Below are positions 29,231 to 38,432 of a stretch of 64,000 nt of DNA, in pieces. Source of the stretch: CAWEDP01 sp963807925. GTDB taxonomy: Bacteria; Acidobacteriota; Vicinamibacteria; Vicinamibacterales; CAVVIG01. The notes beneath the pieces were generated by a model. That model was not told where the DNA came from and made no database searches. It saw nothing but the letters and a program-made list of their open reading frames with translations. The stretch lies in assembly GCA_963807925.1 (NCBI GenBank), contig CAWEDP010000002.1:1984001-2048000 (forward strand). Reading direction: 5' to 3'. A program made the position numbers and the translations under genes. How positions within the stretch are numbered: position 1 is the first letter of the stretch; every line of letters starts with the position of its first letter.

Positions 29231-30565
29231 ATGCAGGTCCTCCTCACCACGCTGCTGGTCAAGCTCGCCGTCATGGCGGTGCTCGCGACGATGCTCGTCC
29301 GGTACTGGCGCTTTCGCCACATCCTGATCTTCGAGCGACGCGCGTGGCCCGACCGGCTGGTCTTTTCGCTGGCCCTGGGCATCCCGCTCGCGGCCGGCGT
29401 CGCCGCCCGGCTGCTGCTGCAGTACAACGCCGCCGATCTCACCCTGGAGGGTTCCTTCCTGGCAGGCCTGATAGCCGGTCCGTACGCCGGCGCAACGGTT
29501 GGCGCCCTCGTCGGCATCCCGCCGCTCGGCAACGGCGAGATCATCGCGCCGATGTTTGCCGTCGGGTGCGGGTTCGCCGGCGGCGGCCTGCGCGAGCTCT
29601 GTCCGAAGGAGTCGATCTGGCATTTCTCGCCGTTCGTCTTGACCAGCCTGCATCGCCGCGCGTGGCAGATGCTCCGGTCGCTGCAGGTCGACTGGCAGGT
29701 GATGCTGCTGCTCGCGCCGATCGGGCTGGAGCTGGTGCGCCAGGGCCTCGGGCTGCGGTGGAGCCAGCACCACCGGCTGTTCTTTCTCGGCCTCGGTTCG
29801 CCGTGGACCGCCGTGGACGGCGGCTCGCCGTGGGTGCCGGTCATCGTGTTCCTGGCGACGATCCTGGCGACGGTGCTGTGCGTGGCGACGCCCATCAAGA
29901 TCTGGAACAACGCCCGCATCGAACACCGGCTCGAGGAGCAGGAGAAGCTGCTGCTCGCCGCGAAGATCGAGGCGCTCGCCAACCAGATCAATCCCCACTT
30001 CCTGTTCAACACACTGACGTCGATTTCCTCGCTCATCCGGACCCAGCCGGAAACGGCGCGGATGCTGATCACGAAGCTGTCCGGCCTGCTCCGGCGCCTG
30101 CTGCGGGCCACCGATCACTTCGTGACGCTGCGCGAGGAGCTGGAGTCGATCGACGAGTACCTCGCGATCGAGGTCGTGCGCTTCGGTCCGCAGCTGCGGG
30201 TGGTGAAGCAGATCAGCCCCGACACGCTGGACGTGATCGTGCCCAGCATGCTGCTGCAGCCGCTCGTGGAGAACTCGATCAAGCACGGCCTGTCGCGCAA
30301 GGTGGGCGGCGGCCAGATCACGATTCGCAGCCGGATGAAGGAGACCCACGCGATCATCGAGGTGCACGACAACGGCCAGGGCATGACGGAGGACCGGCTC
30401 GAGAGCGCGCTCGGAAGCGGAATCGGCCTGAGCAACGTCAACGAGCGGCTGCGCACCATCTACGGCGCGGCGTACCATCTGAGACTGACGAGCGTGCCCG
30501 GCGAAGGCACGTGCGCCAGTGTCGAGATCCCCGAGCTCGCGCTGCCCGAGCGCGCCTCCGCCTAG
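29231..30565 (+). CDS. LytS-type sensor histidine kinase
   Basis: This 444-residue membrane kinase has an N-terminal 5TM-Lyt-type receptor region (several hydrophobic helices, residues about 5-220, including GLIAGPYAGATVGALVGIPP). The His_kinase domain follows with NQINPHFLFNTLTSISSL, where His256 is the phosphorylation site. A HATPase domain comes next with LVENSIKHGLSRKVGGG and HDNGQGM. These kinases sense cell-envelope or metabolite signals and pass phosphate to LytTR regulators. The partner gene starts 2 bases after the stop. The ligand is unknown. Confidence 0.92.
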   Translation: MQVLLTTLLVKLAVMAVLATMLVRYWRFRHILIFERRAWPDRLVFSLALGIPLAAGVAARLLLQYNAADLTLEGSFLAGLIAGPYAGATVGALVGIPPLGNGEIIAPMFAVGCGFAGGGLRELCPKESIWHFSPFVLTSLHRRAWQMLRSLQVDWQVMLLLAPIGLELVRQGLGLRWSQHHRLFFLGLGSPWTAVDGGSPWVPVIVFLATILATVLCVATPIKIWNNARIEHRLEEQEKLLLAAKIEALANQINPHFLFNTLTSISSLIRTQPETARMLITKLSGLLRRLLRATDHFVTLREELESIDEYLAIEVVRFGPQLRVVKQISPDTLDVIVPSMLLQPLVENSIKHGLSRKVGGGQITIRSRMKETHAIIEVHDNGQGMTEDRLESALGSGIGLSNVNERLRTIYGAAYHLRLTSVPGEGTCASVEIPELALPERASA

Positions 30566-30566
30566 C

Positions 30567-31349
30567 ATGGATCTGCGAGCGGTCCTGGTCGACGATGAAC
30601 AGCTCGCCAGGGACGAGCTGGGGTTTCTGCTGGGCCAGGTCGGCGGCGTCGACGTGATCGGACAGGCCGGGGACGGTGTCGAAGCGCTGACCACCATCGA
30701 TCGGCTGCAGCCGGACCTCGTCTTTCTGGACGTTCAGATGCCGGGGCTGACAGGCTTTCAGGTGGCGCGGGGGCTCCTCGACCGGCAGGTGCCGGTGCAG
30801 ATCGTCTTCGTGACCGCCTACGACCAGCATGCGATCGAGGCGTTCGAGGTGAACGCGGTCGACTACCTCCTGAAGCCGGTCGATCCGGCGAGGCTGGCGC
30901 TGGCGGTGGAGCGCGCGCAGCGCCGCATCGGCTCGGATCGGACGGCGGAGCCGACCGGCGTCCTGAATCAGCAGCTCGAAAAGATTCTCGAGCTCGTGGC
31001 CGAGCGGCAGCACCGGCGCGAACGGCTGGCCATCAAGGTCGGGGAACGCTTCATGCTGGTGCAGGCCGAAGACATCGTGCACGCGTCGCTCGCCGACGAG
31101 GCGATCACGGTCGTGACCCACCAGCACGTGGGCACGTCGAACTACCGCACGCTCGACGAGTTGCAGGAGCGGCTCGACCCGAACGTCTTCTGGCGGGTGC
31201 ACCGGTCGCACCTCGTGAACATCAACAAGATCAAGGAGATCGTCCCTTGGTTCCGGAACTACATCCTGAGGATGAAAGACGAGAAGTCGACGGAAATCCC
31301 GGTCAGCCGCACGCAGACCCGGCGCCTGCGCGAGTACCTGAAGCTGTAG
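30567..31349 (+). CDS. LytTR family response regulator
   Basis: Starting from the ATG at 30567, the 260-residue protein has a receiver domain with LVDDEQLARDEL, phospho-acceptor Asp55 in VFLDVQMPG and the conserved lysine in DYLLKPVD. A LytTR DNA-binding domain follows (about 150-260) with IKVGERFMLVQAEDIVHA and FWRVHRSHLVNINKIKEI. It is the cognate partner of the preceding LytS-type kinase. Targets cannot be read from this window, although lepB and a CDF gene follow on the same strand. Confidence 0.94.
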   Translation: MDLRAVLVDDEQLARDELGFLLGQVGGVDVIGQAGDGVEALTTIDRLQPDLVFLDVQMPGLTGFQVARGLLDRQVPVQIVFVTAYDQHAIEAFEVNAVDYLLKPVDPARLALAVERAQRRIGSDRTAEPTGVLNQQLEKILELVAERQHRRERLAIKVGERFMLVQAEDIVHASLADEAITVVTHQHVGTSNYRTLDELQERLDPNVFWRVHRSHLVNINKIKEIVPWFRNYILRMKDEKSTEIPVSRTQTRRLREYLKL

Positions 31350-31378
31350 CGTCGCCCGTCGGGGAGCCGGACGGGGCC

Positions 31379-31984
31379 GTGGTCCCGCCGATCGGCGACG
31401 AGCGCGCGCCGGCGCCCGCCGAGAGCACGCCGCGCGACGAACGGCCGGCGCCGTCGGTCGTCAGGGCCGCGCAGCTCAGGGAAGAGCTCGTGGCGTGGAT
31501 CAAGACGCTCGTGTCGGCCGCGGTCTACGCGATTCTGATCGTCACGTTCCTCTTCCAGGTGGCTCGCGTCGAGGGACAGAGCATGGCGCCCACGCTCGAG
31601 GACCAGGATCGGCTCATCGTCAACAAGCTGGTGTACCGCATCGGAGACCCGCGCCGCGGCGACATCGTGATGCTCTATTACCCCGTCGACCCCTCCAAGT
31701 CGTTCGTCAAGCGTGTGATTGCCGAGGAAGGCGATACGGTCCGCATTGTCGATGGCCGCGTGTACGTCAACGACATTCCGCTCCGCGACGACTACGTGCC
31801 GCCGCAGTACCGCAGCCACGACGAATGGGGTCCGCAGCTGATCCCCGAAGGGTACTACTTCGTCATGGGCGATCACCGCAACAACAGCTCGGACAGCCGG
31901 CACTGGGGGATGGTGCCCAAGAAGTACATCACCGGCAAGGTGCAGCTGCGGTGGTGGCCGGTGCCCTCCGCGCGGCTCTTCTGA
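31379..31984 (+). CDS. lepB: signal peptidase I
   Basis: The start is taken as the GTG at 31379, 30 bases after the response regulator, giving 201 residues; the open frame reaches further back into that gene. After a charged Pro-rich N-terminus comes one membrane helix (about 43-61). The catalytic motif GQSMAPTL has nucleophile Ser68 and VKRVIAEEGD general base Lys111. YYFVMGDHRNNSSDSRHWG is the family box near the C-terminus. The enzyme removes signal peptides from exported proteins at the membrane's outer face. The exact start is uncertain. Confidence 0.93.
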   Translation: MVPPIGDERAPAPAESTPRDERPAPSVVRAAQLREELVAWIKTLVSAAVYAILIVTFLFQVARVEGQSMAPTLEDQDRLIVNKLVYRIGDPRRGDIVMLYYPVDPSKSFVKRVIAEEGDTVRIVDGRVYVNDIPLRDDYVPPQYRSHDEWGPQLIPEGYYFVMGDHRNNSSDSRHWGMVPKKYITGKVQLRWWPVPSARLF

Positions 31985-32013
31985 GGCAGCGACTGGGTCG
32001 TCGAACCCTCCAG

Positions 32014-32928
32014 GTGCCTGTTCTCCACTCTCTGACCGCGCCACGCTACGGAGCGGTAGGCCGCGTGCTCGTCAACGTGCTGCTGCTCAACCTGGCCGTC
32101 GCGGTCGCGAAAATCGTGTTCGGGTACGCGAGCGGCGCGATCAGCATTCTCTCCGACGGCTTCCACTCGCTGACCGACGCCGCCTCCAACGCGGTCGGGC
32201 TCGTGGGCGTGCGCGCGGCGCAGCGGCCGCCCGACGAGGACCATCCGTACGGCCACCGCAAGTACGAGACGGTCGCCGCCGCCACGGTGACCCTGTTCCT
32301 GCTGCTCATCGTCGTCGAAGTCCTGCGGAACGCGTTCAACCACTTCACCGGACGCGCGGCGCTCCGCGAGATCTCGGCGGCCAGCTTCGTCGTGATGCTC
32401 GTCACCGTCGTCGTGAACCTGGTCGTGATCGTGTACGAAGGACGGGCGGCCGAGCGTCTCGGGAGCGAGGTCCTGCTGGCCGACGTGCTGCAGACGCGTG
32501 GCGACGTGTGGACGTCGGTCACGGTCATCGTCGCGCTGGCCGGCGCGCGGCTGGGACTGCCCATCCTCGATCCGATCGCGGCGTTGATCGTGGCCGGGTT
32601 CATCGGCTATTCCGGCTATCAGATCGCCCGCATCACCACCGGCATCCTGAGCGACCGCATGGTCATTTCCGACAGCGACATCGAGCGCGTCGTGCTCGGC
32701 GTGCCGCGTGTCGCCGGCTGCCATCGGATTCGCACGCGCGGATCGTCGGATCACGTGTTCCTCGACCTGCACGTGTGGCTGCCCGGAGACCTGTCGCTGA
32801 CCGAGGCTCACGAGCTCTCGCACGTCGTGAAGGATCGGCTGATGGCGAAGTACCCGCAGATTGCCGACGCCATCATCCACATCGAGCCCCCGCCCGCGGA
32901 ATCCGACGGCGCCGGCGCGCGGCCGTAA
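32014..32928 (+). CDS. cation diffusion facilitator (CDF) metal transporter
   Basis: The GTG at 32014 gives 304 residues. The CDF signature is present: SGAISILSDGFHSLTDAASN with the metal-binding HxxxD, DEDHPYGHRKYETVAA, then TRGDVWTSVTV with the second-site aspartate. A cytosolic C-terminal domain follows with VFLDLHVWLPGDLSLTEAH. Several membrane helices separate the motifs. CDF proteins export Zn, Fe, Mn or Co by proton antiport; the metal cannot be assigned. It follows lepB by 29 bases on the same strand. Confidence 0.92.
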   Translation: MPVLHSLTAPRYGAVGRVLVNVLLLNLAVAVAKIVFGYASGAISILSDGFHSLTDAASNAVGLVGVRAAQRPPDEDHPYGHRKYETVAAATVTLFLLLIVVEVLRNAFNHFTGRAALREISAASFVVMLVTVVVNLVVIVYEGRAAERLGSEVLLADVLQTRGDVWTSVTVIVALAGARLGLPILDPIAALIVAGFIGYSGYQIARITTGILSDRMVISDSDIERVVLGVPRVAGCHRIRTRGSSDHVFLDLHVWLPGDLSLTEAHELSHVVKDRLMAKYPQIADAIIHIEPPPAESDGAGARP

Positions 32929-33014
32929 CGGACCGGAGCCGCCCGGCAGCGGAGCGGCAGCGCCGGGCCGCACGAGCCGGGGGGAACTGCGGACGGCCCG
33001 CTGCGGCGAAACGC

Positions 33015-33887
33015 CTACCGCGAGGCGACGACGATCTGGAACAGCTTGGGCCACAGCTTGCCGGTCACGAAGAGCCGATCGCCGCGCGCGTCGTACGCGA
33101 TCCCGTTCAAGACGGCATCGGCGCTGGCGCGATCGGCGTCCGACAGCAGGCCGCCCAGGTTGACCCACGCGAGCACGCGGCCCGTGGCCGGGTCGATCCG
33201 CGCGATGCGGTCGGTCGTCCAGACGTTCGCGTACACCTGGCCCTTGACATATTCGAGCTCGTTCAGCTCGATCACGCGCCGCCCGGCGTCGGTCACCGTG
33301 ACGCGCCGCCGTTCGGCGAAGGTGTCCGGGTCGAGAAAGCGCAGATCGGCGGTGCCGTCGCTCATGATGAGGCTCGTCGCATCGTGCGTCAGCCCCCAGC
33401 CTTCCCCGGCGTAGCGGAACGATTGCTTCGGCGCGAACGAGTCCCTGTCGTAGACGAACGCCATCTGCGACTGCCAGGTCAGCTCGAAGAGGCGGCTCTT
33501 CCAGAGGGTGATGCCCTCGCCGAAATACTGGCGCGCCAGCCGACGATCCCGCAGGACCTTGCCGGTGGCCAGCTCAACTTTACGGATCGACGAGCGGCCG
33601 TTCAGCCCGGTGCCCTCGTACAGAAAGCCGTCCACGAATTCCAGGCCCTGCGTGTACGCGTTCTGATCGTGCGGATAGGTCCGCAGCACGCGGTACGACG
33701 CGACCGGCGCCGTCGTCCCCTCGCGCACCGGCGCCTGAGCGGCCACCGGCACGGCGGCCGGCCGGGAAGAGGCGACGAAAACGCTGGCCGCCGCGAGCGT
33801 CCAGAGCGCCGCCGCGGCTTTCAGCGTCGAGGCGATCTCAACGCGATCCCGGTCCGGCTGACGCCGGACACTACCGGCACGCCGCAT
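33015..33887 (-). CDS. glutaminyl-peptide cyclotransferase (glutamine cyclotransferase)
   Basis: The ATG at 33887 gives 290 residues with a hydrophobic export signal at about residues 20-45; an upstream GTG would add 17 residues. The five-bladed propeller of plant-type glutaminyl cyclase is recognisable: RTYPHDQNAYTQGLEFVDG, LYEGTGLNGRSSIRKVEL, FGEGITLWKSRLFELTWQS, WGLTHDATSLIMSDG and NELEYVKGQVYANVW. It forms N-terminal pyroglutamate on peptides, probably in the periplasm. The gene is not clearly linked to neighbours. Confidence 0.9.
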   Translation of the reverse strand: MRRAGSVRRQPDRDRVEIASTLKAAAALWTLAAASVFVASSRPAAVPVAAQAPVREGTTAPVASYRVLRTYPHDQNAYTQGLEFVDGFLYEGTGLNGRSSIRKVELATGKVLRDRRLARQYFGEGITLWKSRLFELTWQSQMAFVYDRDSFAPKQSFRYAGEGWGLTHDATSLIMSDGTADLRFLDPDTFAERRRVTVTDAGRRVIELNELEYVKGQVYANVWTTDRIARIDPATGRVLAWVNLGGLLSDADRASADAVLNGIAYDARGDRLFVTGKLWPKLFQIVVASR

Positions 33888-33953
33888 CGCGCTCGACCCT
33901 CTCTCGGTACAACACACGTCCACCCCCGCACTCGGCACCGTGCCGAGGTGCCC

Positions 33954-34466
33954 TTACCCGGTGGCCCGCTTTCGCACGTAGGTCCCAGACCGTCCGCCGC
34001 TCTTGTACATCAGACGAATGCCCTCGATCACCATCGTCTTGTCGACCGCTTTCACCATGTCGTAGATGGTGAGCGCAGCAACCGACACGGCGGTCAGCGC
34101 TTCCATTTCCACGCCCGTCTGCGCCGTGGTCCGGACGCGTGCCTCGATGTCGTAGCCGCGGCGGGTCGGCGCGAGATCCACCTGAACGCTCGACAGCGGC
34201 AGCGGATGGCAGAGCGGGATGAGGGCCGAGGTGTGCTTGGCGGCCATGATGCCGGCGATCCGCGCCGCCTGGAGCGGATCGCCCTTCCTGGGGGTTCCCG
34301 AGCGGACGAGGCGACGCGCGTCGTGCGACATCGCGATAGACCCGCGCGCCACCGCCTCGCGCGCGGTCACCGCCTTGTCGCCGACGTCGACCATCCGCAC
34401 GCGGCCGCGTCGATCGACATGCGACAGCGCCGGGCGCGGGGCGACGCGGCGGGCCTTAGGTTTCAT
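33954..34466 (-). CDS. moaC: cyclic pyranopterin monophosphate synthase MoaC
   Basis: The 170-residue MoaC has RMVDVGDKAVTAREAVA at the start, KGDPLQAARIAGIMAAKHTS, then LIPLCHPLPLS with the conserved CHP motif, EMEALTAVSVAALTIYDMVK and DKTMVIEGIRLMYKSGG. It converts the MoaA product into cyclic pyranopterin monophosphate in molybdenum cofactor synthesis. It overlaps the rex 3' end by 11 bases and is probably expressed with it. No other moa genes are in the window. Confidence 0.96.
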   Translation of the reverse strand: MKPKARRVAPRPALSHVDRRGRVRMVDVGDKAVTAREAVARGSIAMSHDARRLVRSGTPRKGDPLQAARIAGIMAAKHTSALIPLCHPLPLSSVQVDLAPTRRGYDIEARVRTTAQTGVEMEALTAVSVAALTIYDMVKAVDKTMVIEGIRLMYKSGGRSGTYVRKRATG

Positions 34467-35145
34467 CCGCGTCTCCTTGCGCGAGAAAGAACGAGAGGCT
34501 TTCGAGCGACACCGTCAGATCGACGCTCTTCAACTTGACGTCCGGCGGCGCCTGCAGCGCTCCGGGCGAGAAGTTCAGCACGGCCTTGATCCCGGCGGCA
34601 ACGACCAGATTGACCACGTGCTGGGCGGAGGCGGCGGGAACGGCGATGACGGCGATGCTGATGGCGTCGCGCTTCACAATCCGCTTGAGATCCTGGATCT
34701 CGTGAATCGGCACTCCGGCCCGCGAGCGCTGCCCCACCTTGGTCGCCAGCGTGTCGAACAGGGCGCTGATCTCGAAGCCCTCCTGGCGGAAGCCGGGGTA
34801 GTCTGCGAGGGCGAGGCCCAGATTGCCGGCGCCGACGATCGCCACCCGCAGCTTGCGATCGAGGCCGAGAATCTGCCGCAGATGGCGCTTCAGGTCGCGC
34901 ACGTAGTAGCCGACGCCGCGGACGCCGAACTCGCCGAAGTAGGCGAGGTCCTTGCGGATCTGCGCGGCGTTGAGGTGGAACTGTTCCGCGAGCGCCTGTG
35001 ACGAGATCGTCCGCACGCCGGCGTCGTCGAGCGTGTTGAGGCATCGCAGGTACACCGACAGCCGATTCGTCGTCAGCTCCGACACCTGCTCGGGTGTTTG
35101 TCGGGTCGCGGGCGCCTTCACCGCCGCTTTGTTCGAGGATTTCAC
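34456..35145 (-). CDS. rex: redox-sensing transcriptional repressor Rex
   Basis: The winged helix (TTNRLSVYLRCLNTLDDAG, then AEQFHLNAAQIRKDLAYFGEFG) is followed by a Rossmann NAD(H) domain with VAIVGAGNLGLALADYPGF and DTLATKVGQRSRAGVPI. Rex binds DNA when NADH is low and represses fermentation and respiration genes. I chose the GTG at 35145 (229 residues); a TTG at 35172 is also possible. A TACAAT box lies 12 bases before that GTG. A TTGTGAA sequence, the Rex operator half-site, overlaps the GTG; its mirror half is poor. Confidence 0.93.
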   Translation of the reverse strand: MKSSNKAAVKAPATRQTPEQVSELTTNRLSVYLRCLNTLDDAGVRTISSQALAEQFHLNAAQIRKDLAYFGEFGVRGVGYYVRDLKRHLRQILGLDRKLRVAIVGAGNLGLALADYPGFRQEGFEISALFDTLATKVGQRSRAGVPIHEIQDLKRIVKRDAISIAVIAVPAASAQHVVNLVVAAGIKAVLNFSPGALQAPPDVKLKSVDLTVSLESLSFFLAQGDADET

Positions 35146-35190
35146 AAGCTTCTGGGATTGTAGCAAAAGCAAGTAGAATCAATAGAATAG

Positions 35191-36324
35191 ATGCGATTTC
35201 GTGCGACGGTTTCCGCCGGTCTCCTCGTCGCCGTCTCGCTCTCGGCGCAGTCGCCGCCCCGACGCGCGACGAACATTGCCGCCCTCCTCGCGTTTCCCGC
35301 CTTCTACCACGGCCGGCAGGTGATCATCGTCGGCGACGTGGCGACCGAGAACGACGGCACCGTCCGCGTCAGCGACGGCATCGGGTCGCTGCACCTGGTC
35401 GTGAACGGCAGCGCGCCCGACGGCAACGACGAGATCCGGGGCGAGTTCTGGGATCTCGGCCGGATGAAGCCGGACGACCCGAGGCTGGCGCGCATCGACC
35501 TGCGCCGCGTGTTCCGGATCGATCCGGACGGCACCTGGCCGCGGGCCGGCGACGTCACGGCGCTCATGGCCGGTTCGGTGCGATCCTCCAGCGTGCCGAC
35601 GGGGCCGTCCGTGCGCACGATCGTGCTGAATCCGGCGCGATATCTCAATCAGCGGGTCACGGTCACCGGCCAGTTCGCCGGCCGCAATCTGAGCGGCGAT
35701 CTGGCGGACGCGCCGGCGCGCAGTCGCTGGGACTTCGTCATCCGCTCGGCCGACGCCGCCATCTGGGTAAGCGGCGCACGGCCCAAGGGGAAAGGCTTCG
35801 ACCTGGCCCTCGATGCGCGGATTGACACCGGTCGCTGGCTGGAGGTGTCGGGCACCGTGCGCGAGGGACGGGGCCTGCAGTGGATCGAGGTGGCCGACGG
35901 CGGAATTCAGCTTGGCAAGCCGCTGACCGAATCGGCCCCCGTCGAGGAGGCGCCGGCTGTCCGTGTGCCCCCGGCGCCGCCGCCAGAAGTCGTCTTCAGC
36001 GCGCCGACCGAAGAGGAAACCGACGTCGCGGTGACGACTTCGATCCGCATCCAGTTCTCGCGCGACATCAAGGCGTCCACGATCAAAGGCAACGTCAGCA
36101 CGTCGTATCTCGAATCGGAAACGGTCCAGAAGGGGGAGCCGACGACGCCCGTCGCGGAGTTCACGACGCAGTACAACGCCGCGAACCGCGTGCTCGAGCT
36201 GAAGTTCGGCAGGCCTCTGGAGCGGTTTCGGACTTTGAAGGTTGACTTGACCGATGGCATTCTCGGTACCGACGACCAGCCGCTCAAGCCCTGGACCCTC
36301 ACCTTCGTGCTGGGCGCCGGATAG
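35191..36324 (+). CDS. secreted protein with OB-like region and C-terminal SbsA/Ig-like domain
   Basis: This 377-residue protein has a short signal peptide (MRFRATVSAGLLVAVSLSAQ). The middle has two similar beta-rich segments beginning FYHGRQVIIVGDVATENDG and NQRVTVTGQFAGRNLSG, which look like OB-fold modules. A Pro-rich linker (PPAPPPEVVFSAPTEE) leads to a Big_5/SbsA-type domain: ETDVAVTTSIRIQFSRDIK up to LKPWTLTFVLGAG. Function is unknown. It is divergent from rex with 45 bases between, and convergent with the VWFA protein gene. Confidence 0.65.
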   Translation: MRFRATVSAGLLVAVSLSAQSPPRRATNIAALLAFPAFYHGRQVIIVGDVATENDGTVRVSDGIGSLHLVVNGSAPDGNDEIRGEFWDLGRMKPDDPRLARIDLRRVFRIDPDGTWPRAGDVTALMAGSVRSSSVPTGPSVRTIVLNPARYLNQRVTVTGQFAGRNLSGDLADAPARSRWDFVIRSADAAIWVSGARPKGKGFDLALDARIDTGRWLEVSGTVREGRGLQWIEVADGGIQLGKPLTESAPVEEAPAVRVPPAPPPEVVFSAPTEEETDVAVTTSIRIQFSRDIKASTIKGNVSTSYLESETVQKGEPTTPVAEFTTQYNAANRVLELKFGRPLERFRTLKVDLTDGILGTDDQPLKPWTLTFVLGAG

Positions 36325-36330
36325 GCCCGG

Positions 36331-38424
36331 TTACGGAAGCACGCGGAACCCGAAGAGCATCCTGTCCGACTCCCCCGCCGCGATCTCGACTACGTAGTCC
36401 GCCGGCGCCAGCGGCGCCAGCGCGAGCTGCGCCGTCCTCCAGCGGGTGCCGTCCGAATCGTCCCGCACGCGCGCCGTCACGGGAACGGCCAGCGGCTTCC
36501 CGGTCCGATCGAGCAGCCGGGCGGTGAACGGAGCGTCGGTCGGCGTGGGGACGTCGATTCTGAGCTGCTCGCCGCGCCGGAATCGAAGATCGCCGGTCGC
36601 GACTTCGCGATTCGCGCTCGCCGCACCCCGACGGACGAAGATGCCGCCGGTGGCCGACGGCGCGCTCGACAGCGTCACCCGGAGCGTGTCGTTCGCCGAC
36701 TCCGATCCGTCTGCGGTGCGCACACGAACGCGTACGAAATACTCCCCAGGCGGCAGCGGCTGGCGCGCAGCCAGCGCCGTGCGAGCCGCCCGCGTGCCGG
36801 GATCCAGGTGCGCGCGCGCGGAAGCCAGCGGCGTGCCGGAGCCGTCGGTCAGCGACAGGTCGGCGTCAGCGCCCCCGCGCCACTCCGGTCCCGCCCCCGT
36901 TTCCACGATCGCCCACACGGCGGCGCTCCCGTCCGGCTTCCATCCCGCTGCCGCCTGCAGCCTTACGGGCAGCGGCCGCGTGTAGCCCTCGAGCGGCGAG
37001 AGCACGGCGGCGAGCGCCCGCGCCTCGGCAGCCGCCGCGGGCGTCGGCACGGCGGCGCCGGCCGGCCGAGGACCCGCGGGTCGTCGAACCGCCACGGCTT
37101 CGGCCTCGGATGCTGCGAGATACCCCTGGCGCGCGCGCACCCGGATTCCGGGCCGCTTCACACGGACGGTGATCGAGTGAAAGCGGCCATCCAGCCTGCC
37201 GCTCGCGTAGTAGCCGAGCAGATAGTACGACGTGAGATCGTCGACGACCCGCCTGAGACCGGCCGAGATGTTGTTCGTGTTGACGATCGCGAGGCCGTCG
37301 GTCCGGTCCGCGAGCGTCCGGAGCGAGCTCAGCCTGGTCTGCAGCATGCGCGCATCGGCATCGATCGGCGGCGGTCGATCCGGTCCGATGTCGGTGTCGA
37401 AGACGGCGAGCCCACGGGGATCCACCGGGTAGAACGACGTGTTCGATCGGTTGGCCTCGTCGAGCAAGAGGTGAAATTGCTGGAGGTCGTCCAGCTCCGC
37501 AAGGTGGATGCGTTCCACGTCGCAGTCCGCGTAGCCGTCGCCGGGCCTCGGCGCATCGGTCGTCAGCCGGCCGCCGTTGGGATCGACGCCGATGCGGGTT
37601 CCAACCGGAACGCGATCATCCGGCGCTGCCGCCAGCACCTGATTGGGGCGATACAGCAGCCAGCCGCTGCTGATGGCGAGCACGGCCTTGCGCTCCTCGC
37701 GAACGCCATGCAGAAAAATCACGAGGTCTTCGATCGCATCCAGCGTGCGCTTCTCGTGACGGCGTGCGATCATCTCGGCGACGATCGGCCGCTGGTCGGG
37801 CGCGGGATAGCACTCTTCGTACCGCCGATCCTCAGGCTCGGGCGGATTGAGACGGCCCCGCTCGCCCCAGTACCAGTGCTTCGCGAGCATGCTCGCGATG
37901 CTCGTCGTCTTGCGGACGAAGGCGATGTCGCCCGCTGGCATCTCCGGTGTCATGACAGCGACCAGGTCGTCGACGCCGATGACCCTGTCGAGCGCGTCGA
38001 CGAGCGGCTGCCTGATCGTGGCCGACCCGGCGACGTCCACGTGGTAGGTGTCGAGAAAGAGCACGAACACGCGGGATCGCGGGTTTTCGAGCATCGATCG
38101 CGACTCGCGGACCGTCTGCGGCTCGATTCGCGCCTCCTGCGGTCCGGCGCCGCGAATCACGACGCGCTCGAACTGTTCGACCTTCTGTGGAGTCCCGTTG
38201 TCGAGCACCTCGAAATCCGCCTGCGTGAGGTCGGCGACGGGGACGCCGTCGCGCGTGGGATACACGTCGACGCGCACGTAGTTCGCTTCGGTGCGGAAGG
38301 TGGGCGCCGCCGGCTGGTTCTGTGCCGGCTGATCCTGCGGTCGGGCCTGGGTCCGGGCAAGGAGGGCTCCAGCGAGGGCGACGACCATGCCTGACAGCAG
38401 CGCATGCCGAAGCTTCGGCGGCAT
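36331..38424 (-). CDS. acidobacterial VWFA-related domain protein
   Basis: This 697-residue secreted protein has a signal peptide (LLSGMVVALAGALLARTQA). The Acidobacteria-type VWFA module begins TFRTEANYVRVDVYPTRDG, with ADLTQADFEVLDNGTPQKVE and FVLFLDTYHVDVAGSA as the MIDAS-like segment. SYYLLGYYASGRLDGRFHSI and VRARQGYLAASEAE mark its end, and a beta-rich tail follows. This domain family is expanded in Acidobacteriota and is the strongest taxonomic clue in the window. The function is unknown. A Pro/Ala-rich region is at about residue 440-480. Confidence 0.9.
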   Translation of the reverse strand: MPPKLRHALLSGMVVALAGALLARTQARPQDQPAQNQPAAPTFRTEANYVRVDVYPTRDGVPVADLTQADFEVLDNGTPQKVEQFERVVIRGAGPQEARIEPQTVRESRSMLENPRSRVFVLFLDTYHVDVAGSATIRQPLVDALDRVIGVDDLVAVMTPEMPAGDIAFVRKTTSIASMLAKHWYWGERGRLNPPEPEDRRYEECYPAPDQRPIVAEMIARRHEKRTLDAIEDLVIFLHGVREERKAVLAISSGWLLYRPNQVLAAAPDDRVPVGTRIGVDPNGGRLTTDAPRPGDGYADCDVERIHLAELDDLQQFHLLLDEANRSNTSFYPVDPRGLAVFDTDIGPDRPPPIDADARMLQTRLSSLRTLADRTDGLAIVNTNNISAGLRRVVDDLTSYYLLGYYASGRLDGRFHSITVRVKRPGIRVRARQGYLAASEAEAVAVRRPAGPRPAGAAVPTPAAAAEARALAAVLSPLEGYTRPLPVRLQAAAGWKPDGSAAVWAIVETGAGPEWRGGADADLSLTDGSGTPLASARAHLDPGTRAARTALAARQPLPPGEYFVRVRVRTADGSESANDTLRVTLSSAPSATGGIFVRRGAASANREVATGDLRFRRGEQLRIDVPTPTDAPFTARLLDRTGKPLAVPVTARVRDDSDGTRWRTAQLALAPLAPADYVVEIAAGESDRMLFGFRVLP

Positions 38425-38432
38425 GGGCCAGT

